Of a DNA stretch of 64,000 nt, positions 58,517 through 64,000 are shown piece by piece. The position numbers were made by a program, and so were the translations under genes. Under the pieces are notes generated by a model. That model saw only the letters and a list, made by a program, of their open reading frames with translations. It was not told the DNA's origin and did not search any database. Location of the stretch: NCBI GenBank assembly GCA_022009675.1, contig CP091718.1:1674001-1738000 (forward strand), read 5' to 3'. The DNA is from Oscillospiraceae bacterium (lineage in GTDB: Bacteria; Bacillota; Clostridia; Oscillospirales; CAG-272). Position 1 is the stretch's first letter. Each line of letters starts with the position of its first letter.

Positions 58517-59714
58517 ATGCGAGCCACCGCACGTCTGTTTGACGCAGACAGCCATTTGTTTGTATTTGACGCGACCGTCCTTTCCTGCGAGCCTCTGGCA
58601 GGAGGGGAGTACGCCGTGATATTGGATAAAACCGCCTTCTTTCCGGAGGGCGGCGGTCAGGATGCCGACCGCGGCACGTTGGGCGGGGTACTTGTCCGGG
58701 ATGTGCAGGTGAGCGCAGACGGCGTGATCTGCCATACACTGCCTGCCCCGCTGTCCCCCGGCGCAGTTGTGCGCGGGGAGGTGGACGCGGCTGTCCGCCT
58801 GGAACGGATGCAGTGCCATTCGGGAGAGCATCTCGTGTCCGGCGCTGTGTATGCGCAGTACGGCTTTCACAACGTGGGCTTTCATCTGGGCGATGAGGAC
58901 GTGACGCTGGATTTTGACGGTGTCCTGACGCGGGAACAGCTGAACCGGATCGAGGATACCGTAAACCGTTACATCCGCGCCTGCCTGCCGGTGCGGGCAT
59001 TCTATCCTGCCCCGGAGGAGCTTGCCACCCTGCAGTACCGCGCCAAGCTCGCGCTGACCGAGAATGTGCGCATCGTGGAGATCGGGGACGGCGACCTGCT
59101 GTGTGACCGATGCGCCTGCTGTGCGCCGCACGTGCGCAATACCGGCGAGATCGGGTTGATCAAGCTGCTGGACTGTATCCACTATAAGGGCGGCATCCGC
59201 GTGCATATGCTGGCGGGCAGCCGCGCTCTGCGCGATTACCGGCAGCAGTTTGGCGCCATCTCAGAGATTGCGGTCGCGCTGTCTGTCCACCGGGAGGATG
59301 CGGTCGGTGCGTTCCGACGCGTGCAGACCGAGAACGAGGAACTGCGCCACAGCCTTGCGTCCCTGCGCCGGCAGATGCAGGATCTCGCGCGCCGCTGCTC
59401 TGCCCGAGACGGACGGGAACCTTTGCCTGTTTGAGGAGGGGCTGGACATGAACGGTCTGCGTCAACTTCTCAATCGTGCCGTCCACAAGTGCAGCGGCGT
59501 CTGCGGTGTATTCACCGGTTCCGATGAGGCGGGATATGCCTACGTCATCGGGCGGCGCGATCCGTCGTTGGATCTGCGCCGGTTCACTGGGACGATTCGT
59601 GAAACGCTCAATGCGCGCGGGGGCGGCTCTGCCGAGATGCTTCAGGGGCGCGCCGCGGCGAGTCGATCCGCCATTCAGAGTTTCTTTGATTCCCACACGT
59701 TTTCCGACAGCTGA
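58517..59714 (+). CDS. Alanyl-tRNA editing protein AlaX-like, with DHHA1-type end (one frameshift)
   Basis: Trans-editing protein predicted to hydrolyse mischarged Ser- or Gly-tRNA(Ala). The ATG at 58517 follows GAAAGGAG. N-terminal beta domain: LDKTAFFPEGGGQDADRGTL. The metal site is CHSGEHLVSG (HxxxH) and CDRCACCAPHV (CxxxH). HYKGGIRVHMLAGSRAL and a coiled coil (FRRVQTENEELRHSLASLRR) follow. A frame change near 59395-59402 joins a DHHA1-like domain (RQLLNRAVHKCSGVCGVF to SAIQSFFDSHTF). About 399 residues, so it is a long AlaX. The C-terminal domain sits exactly where AlaRS has its DHHA1. Confidence 0.9.
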
Positions 59715-59766
59715 TAGCTGAGTACCTCCTGACGGTCCAAAATGATAATTTGAAAGGAGTAGTATC

Positions 59767-62700
59767 ATGAAAAAAAGTTGCTTTCCATTTTTGTCCGCAA
59801 CCGCCCTCCTTTCTCCCCGCGCTGGCGTTCCCGCTGGCTTTTTCCGGCAAAGGGGGCAGATGTCATTACTGCCGCTTTTTCTGCCGTTGCCCCGCAGGCA
59901 TCCGTTTCGCTGTTCGCCGGTTCGGGCGCAACGGCATCCGTGAAGCTGAGCGCGGAGGACACGGTTGCCGCGCAGTTTGTAACGACAGCCCCTGACGGAA
60001 CGCTTGCCCTGGAGGTGTCCGGGAACGGCACGGTTTCGGTCAGCCTGTTTCGCTTCCGCAATGACGCCGACATTTCGCAGCTGCAGGAGCCGCTTGCCGA
60101 AGTCTCCGTCACGGTGAAGGCAAAGGGGTGGGTCGTGATCTCGTTCCCCGACAAGGCGCCCCTGCCTGCCGGCGAGTATGTGCTGGCAGTCCATGATGCA
60201 GGCAACCTCTCCCTGCCGGCTTCCGGTGCGCACGAATCCCAGGTCGTGTATCGGAACGGACGGCTTGACAAGTCCTGCGCACTTCGTCTGACGGCGGAAT
60301 ACGCCTCCGCCCCCGCCGCCGGGCTGTACGGAAAGCCTACCGCCCCTGCAGTCGAGGATATCAATGAATACGCGCCGCATATGGCATCCGCCCTGCGGTT
60401 CGACACAGACAAGGGGATCGCCAACATCGGCGGCTGCAATGCGCTGACCACCGCGTTTATGGAAGAGGACGGCGTCGCCTTCACCCGGTTCAAGCCGGAC
60501 ACGGACGCCGGCGATCCGTATGCGTTTATTGATCTGCCCAGCTCCACCGTCAAGACGGACGAGTACAAGTATCTGCTTATCAAGGTGCGGCTGGATGCAG
60601 ACGCGCCCCTTAAGGGACAGCTGTATTTTATCACGGACGAGACCTCCATCGCGGAGCCGGCTTCCGTTCACTTCACCTATCAGAGTACCACCGATTGGCA
60701 GTATGTTCTGATCAATCTCGGCGGCAATTCCCTCTATAAGGGCTTGCTCAAAACTGTCCGGTATGATGTGTTTGAGTCGGTCAAGGGGACACACTATGCC
60801 GACGTTGCGTATATGGCTCTGTTCCGTACCAAGGAGGCAGCCGCCGCGTTCCGGGATAATTTCGCCGACTATGAGGTGGAAGAGCCGGAGAAGCCGACAG
60901 AGCCCACCCCGGATTACAGTACCTACCAGCGCGCCGATGCGGCTGCACAGCCTGCGGACGGGAAACTGACCGCGAACGGAAAGCTCAATTACCTGTACCG
61001 TCAGTATGACTACGCCATGGATTTCACCGGATCGCCGGACAAGTATCACATTGGTCTGGACTTTGGATTTACCGGTCTGTCTGATGCACTGGTCGTGGAC
61101 GGGCAGCTCCGTTGCCGGGCGTTCCGCGACTGCTCCTTCTTCACCCGGCGCATCCTGGGCGACAACTACGGACTGCGCGGCGGCGAGCTTGCCTTTGACC
61201 TCTCCCCTGACGGCAGGCTCCCTGTCCGTCACTCTGCGGCAGATGCTGGAAAACGATGCGCCCACCTACTCCGGCGTTGTTTTCACGCTGACTCCGGACG
61301 GACATATGACCGTCCGCGAGCGGGACGGCTTTGCCGTGGACATTGATACCGGCATTGTCTTTGCGGACGGATCCGCACACCGGATGGTATTCCGGGATGC
61401 CGTTACCGCACTGGAGGTGCTGTGTGACGGGAAGATTGTCGCATCGATCGGGTACGATTCCTACGCGCAGACGCTTACTTGCGGTGACGTGACGGCAAAA
61501 GCGCCCCATACCCCCGGCGCAGGCTATGCCACCGTCAATCTTCACTCCACGCGCGGCTTTGTGGATAACGTCACGTACAGCCATGTGGATGTTGTTCCGG
61601 CAGAGACAAAGGCGATTCTCCCGGTGGATTACTCTACATGGGTTGCGGTGGACGATCTCGGCCGTGTCACCCCGACCGATGAGGCGGGGCAGGGCGAGGA
61701 TCGCCTCGTGGGTATGTTTTACTTCATGTTCCACTCGCATTTTTCCGGTCGGCACACCAACGATGTGACCGCTACCTACCTGGAAAAAGGCTTTGATTTC
61801 CTCACCGGAATGCTCAGCTCCTTTGCCGGGCGCGATGGTGCCTACTGGGCAGAGCCGTACTTCGGATACTATTCCAGCAATGACACATGGGTCTACCGCA
61901 AGCATGCGTATATGCTGGATGCCGCAGGCGTTGATTTTGTTTTCCTTGACCTGTCCAATGACGTGTTCTATGAGGATCAGCTGAAAATCCTGTTTGAGAC
62001 ATGGCTGGACATCCGCCGTGCGGGAGGCTCCACGCCGCAGATTTGCTTCATGTTCGGCGATATGCCGTTCACCTTCGTGGACGGCGTATACAGACTGCGC
62101 TCCTTCCTGGAGAACCCGGATTATCAGGAGCTTCTCTTCCGTTGGGAGGGCAAGCCGCTGATCCTGGGTAATAACGACGGTCTGCAGTACCGTACCGGCG
62201 TGTACCGCGTCTGGACCGTTTCCGATTCGACGCCGCAGACACAGGAGCAGTACAACGCGCTTGTGGAGAAGAATCCGGAGATCAAAAATGCCATCAAATC
62301 CGGTGAGATGGAGGAATTTTTGAAAACCTGTACCGTCCGCAAGTCCTGGGCGTGGCAGAATTCGGATCGCCGGAAGGGTCTGGGGTACTGGGACTGGCTT
62401 CAGGATTACCCGCAAAAACCCGGACGTGACTTTGAGGGGAACATTGAGCAGATGGCTGTTCTGCTGGGAACTCACGCGCATTCCGGCCGCGGACGCAGTC
62501 TGACAAACGGCGATACCTCGTACAATACGATCGGGCAGTTCGGCTTCGGTCTGGAAAGCACGAAGTATGGACTGCAGCTTGCCGAATCCTTTGAGTATGC
62601 GCTCAAGCAGAATGTCCGGGTCATTATGATAACCGGCTGGAACGAGTGGTACGCCGGCGTGCAGAAGACCGGCAATCAGGAACAGACATGCGGTGGTACG

Positions 62701-63696
62701 TTGACTCCCGGTTACTACATGGTTGACCAGATGTCTCCGGAGTACAGCCGTGACGGGGAACCGATGCGCCTGCGGGACGGCGTCGGCTTCGGCGACAACT
62801 ACTACTATCAGATGGTTTCCTATATCCGGAAATTCAAGGGCATCCACGCGCCCGCGACCGTCAACGGTGGGACGATGGATATCCACGCCGCCGATATTGC
62901 CGCTCAGTGGAAGAATGTGACTCCGCTGTTCACCGATACGGTGGGCGATGCGAACCTGCGCTCCGAGCTGTCCTGGGCTTCTGAGTTCCGATATACCAAC
63001 GCATCTGCCCGCAACGACATTGCCTGCGCGCAGGTGTCTCAGGATGCGGACAAGGTGTACTTCTTTGTCACAACTGCCAATGCCCTGATCACTGCCGATG
63101 ACGAGACGTGGATGAATCTTTACCTCAACACGGATGGGGACAGCAAAACCGGTTGGGAAGGCTATGACTTCATCCTAAACCGCTCCCGTACCGACAAGAC
63201 CGTATCCATCGAGCGCTTCGTGGACGGAAAGTGGCAGTTTGAGAAGGTCGGAGAAGCGGAATACGCTCTGTGCGAGAACGGACTGATGCTGGCGGTCAGC
63301 AAGACGCTGATCGGAGGCGAGTCCGGGAAAGCGCTGTCGCTGACCTTCAAGTGGGCAGACCATGCCGACATCCGGGGCGATGTCATGCGCTTTATGGAGC
63401 TGGGCGATACGGCGCCCAACGATCGCTTTGCGTTTGCCTACAATGCGTCCGGACTGACCGATGAACGCACGGCGGAGCCCGGCACCGAAACCGGTACCGG
63501 CGCTGAGACGGATACCGCGACCGAGCCTTCCACTACCGAAGCACCCGCGGAAACCACCGGTGCCGAGACGGAAGCAGGGAAGACGGGTTGCCGCTCTGCG
63601 ATAAGCGCGGTTGTGCCGGGGATGCTGGCATCTGCCGGCGCGGCGCTGGCAGTGAGCGGTTCCGCGCAGCGGCGCAGGAAGCGCAGAATGGAGTGA
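59767..63696 (+). CDS. Giant surface glycosidase-like protein B with GC(K/R)S tail (three frameshifts)
   Basis: Paralogue of the 29578 protein, about 1309 residues. ATG behind GAAAGGAG. The signal peptide reads MKKSCFPFLSATALLSPALA after removing one C at 59814-59817; a second repair in the G5 run near 59850-59855 continues as GKGADVITAAF. N-terminal beta domains (to about 480) include VYRNGRLDK and a laminin-G-like repeat; a frame change near 61210-61222 (DLSPDG, then SLSVTLRQ) is needed. The catalytic-like part has FYFMFHSHF, DAAGVDFVFLDLSND, WDWLQDYPQ and MITGWNEWYAGVQ (WNEW, as in GH71/GH99/WbsX enzymes). A CBM9-like domain (WMNLYLNTDGDSKTGWEGYD) follows, then a Thr/Glu linker, KTGCRSAISA, a hydrophobic stretch and RRRKRRME. 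Confidence 0.75.
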
Positions 63697-63705
63697 TTGG
63701 TTCGA

Positions 63706-63775
63706 GGCGGTACCGCGCAAGGACGGCGGCACAGATGCGCCACAAGGCTTTAGCAGTGTATTGCGCGGTATTGCC
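63706..63775. repeat. REP-like element with 15-base inverted ends
   Basis: AGGCGGTACCGCGCAA (63705-63720) pairs with TTGCGCGGTATTGCC (63761-63775). A related half copy lies at 22945-22971. It resembles short dispersed GGCAATACCGC elements I recall from gut Clostridia. Confidence 0.7.
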
Positions 63776-63781
63776 TTAAAG

Positions 63782-63828
63782 AAGCATCCCGGCAGAGGTG
63801 TGTTGCACCCCTGCCGGGATGCTTTTTT
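63782..63828 (+). terminator. Intrinsic terminator of surface protein B
   Basis: Perfect 14-base stem AAGCATCCCGGCAG (63782-63795) and CTGCCGGGATGCTT (63811-63824), running into T6. In the 304-base end region the other features are the REP-like element and the promoter at 63957. Confidence 0.93.
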
Positions 63829-63956
63829 GGATGCCCTTGCGTGAAACGGAGGGCATAGTGCTGTCTGCGGGGCAGGGAAGATGCGCGGGTGTCCGCCCCC
63901 CGGCAGGAGCTGCTTTGAATTAACGAAATATTCATAAAAAAATCGGCGCTCCCCTC

Positions 63957-63985
63957 TTGACAAGTCTGCCCGAATCTGATATAAT
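63957..63985 (+). promoter_or_regulatory. SigA-type promoter reading out of the window
   Basis: TTGACA 63957-63962 and TATAAT 63980-63985, 17-base spacer. Its gene lies beyond position 64000. Confidence 0.85.
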
Positions 63986-64000
63986 CGGAAATGTAATTAG

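Overview
The window is high-GC, tightly packed bacterial DNA. It contains Bacillota-type promoters (TTGACA, 17-bp spacer, usually TGGTATAAT), AGGAGG-type ribosome binding sites, ATGA start/stop overlaps, M18 aminopeptidase ApeB, a DUF512 PDZ/radical-SAM protein and a CD1871A-type CXXC peptide. Many exported proteins have Thr/Glu/Ala-rich linkers. I infer a gut-type member of class Clostridia; the genus cannot be read from the sequence.

Layout. 1-9.3 kb, mostly minus strand: partial sugar transferase, fumarase, flavin reductase, DUF2079 membrane protein, pyrophosphatase, the GTPases Obg and Der, and DUF512. 9.4-16 kb, plus: DNA polymerase I, 4-alpha-glucanotransferase and a large lipoprotein resembling a glycosidase. 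16.1-22.9 kb: a three-gene module of a polytopic membrane protein fused to a McrB-like AAA+ domain, a zinc-ribbon protein, and a divergent PP2C-like protein. This is the best candidate for an undescribed system. 23-36.4 kb: flavin reductase, polysaccharide deacetylase, NAD-salvage genes (nicotinamidase, nicotinate phosphoribosyltransferase) around a surface glycosidase, a second pyrophosphatase, a giant surface protein, ApeB, a phosphoesterase and RlmD. 36.4-40.7 kb is AT-rich accessory DNA: a SUKH immunity-like gene with an HNH-type nuclease, tRNA-Glu, and an ABC-class ATPase preceded by a leader peptide and a terminator/attenuator. 41-53.8 kb: SH3 lipoprotein, P-type Ca2+-type ATPase, aminotransferase, a second lipoprotein, MurQ, Nudix, TcdA, lipid kinase and glutamate dehydrogenase. 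53.9-58.2 kb is a redox locus: a two-component system divergent from a CXXC peptide, a membrane ferredoxin and a TlpA-like lipoprotein. 58.5-64 kb: AlaX-type editing protein and a second giant surface protein.

About two thirds of the genes, including essential ones (der, polA), are broken by single-base length changes, nearly always in runs of 3-7 identical bases. Removing or adding one base restores a normal protein each time. I treat these as probable sequencing/consensus errors and give the repaired span for each gene. Coordinates of such genes therefore cover more than one reading frame.

Three surface proteins share a C-terminal tail: acidic/Thr-rich linker, GC(K/R)S, hydrophobic stretch, Arg/Lys end. 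It looks like a surface-sorting signal. Near-identical promoters, two 67-bp intercistronic cloverleaf elements and two sets of tandem palindromes are further features of note.
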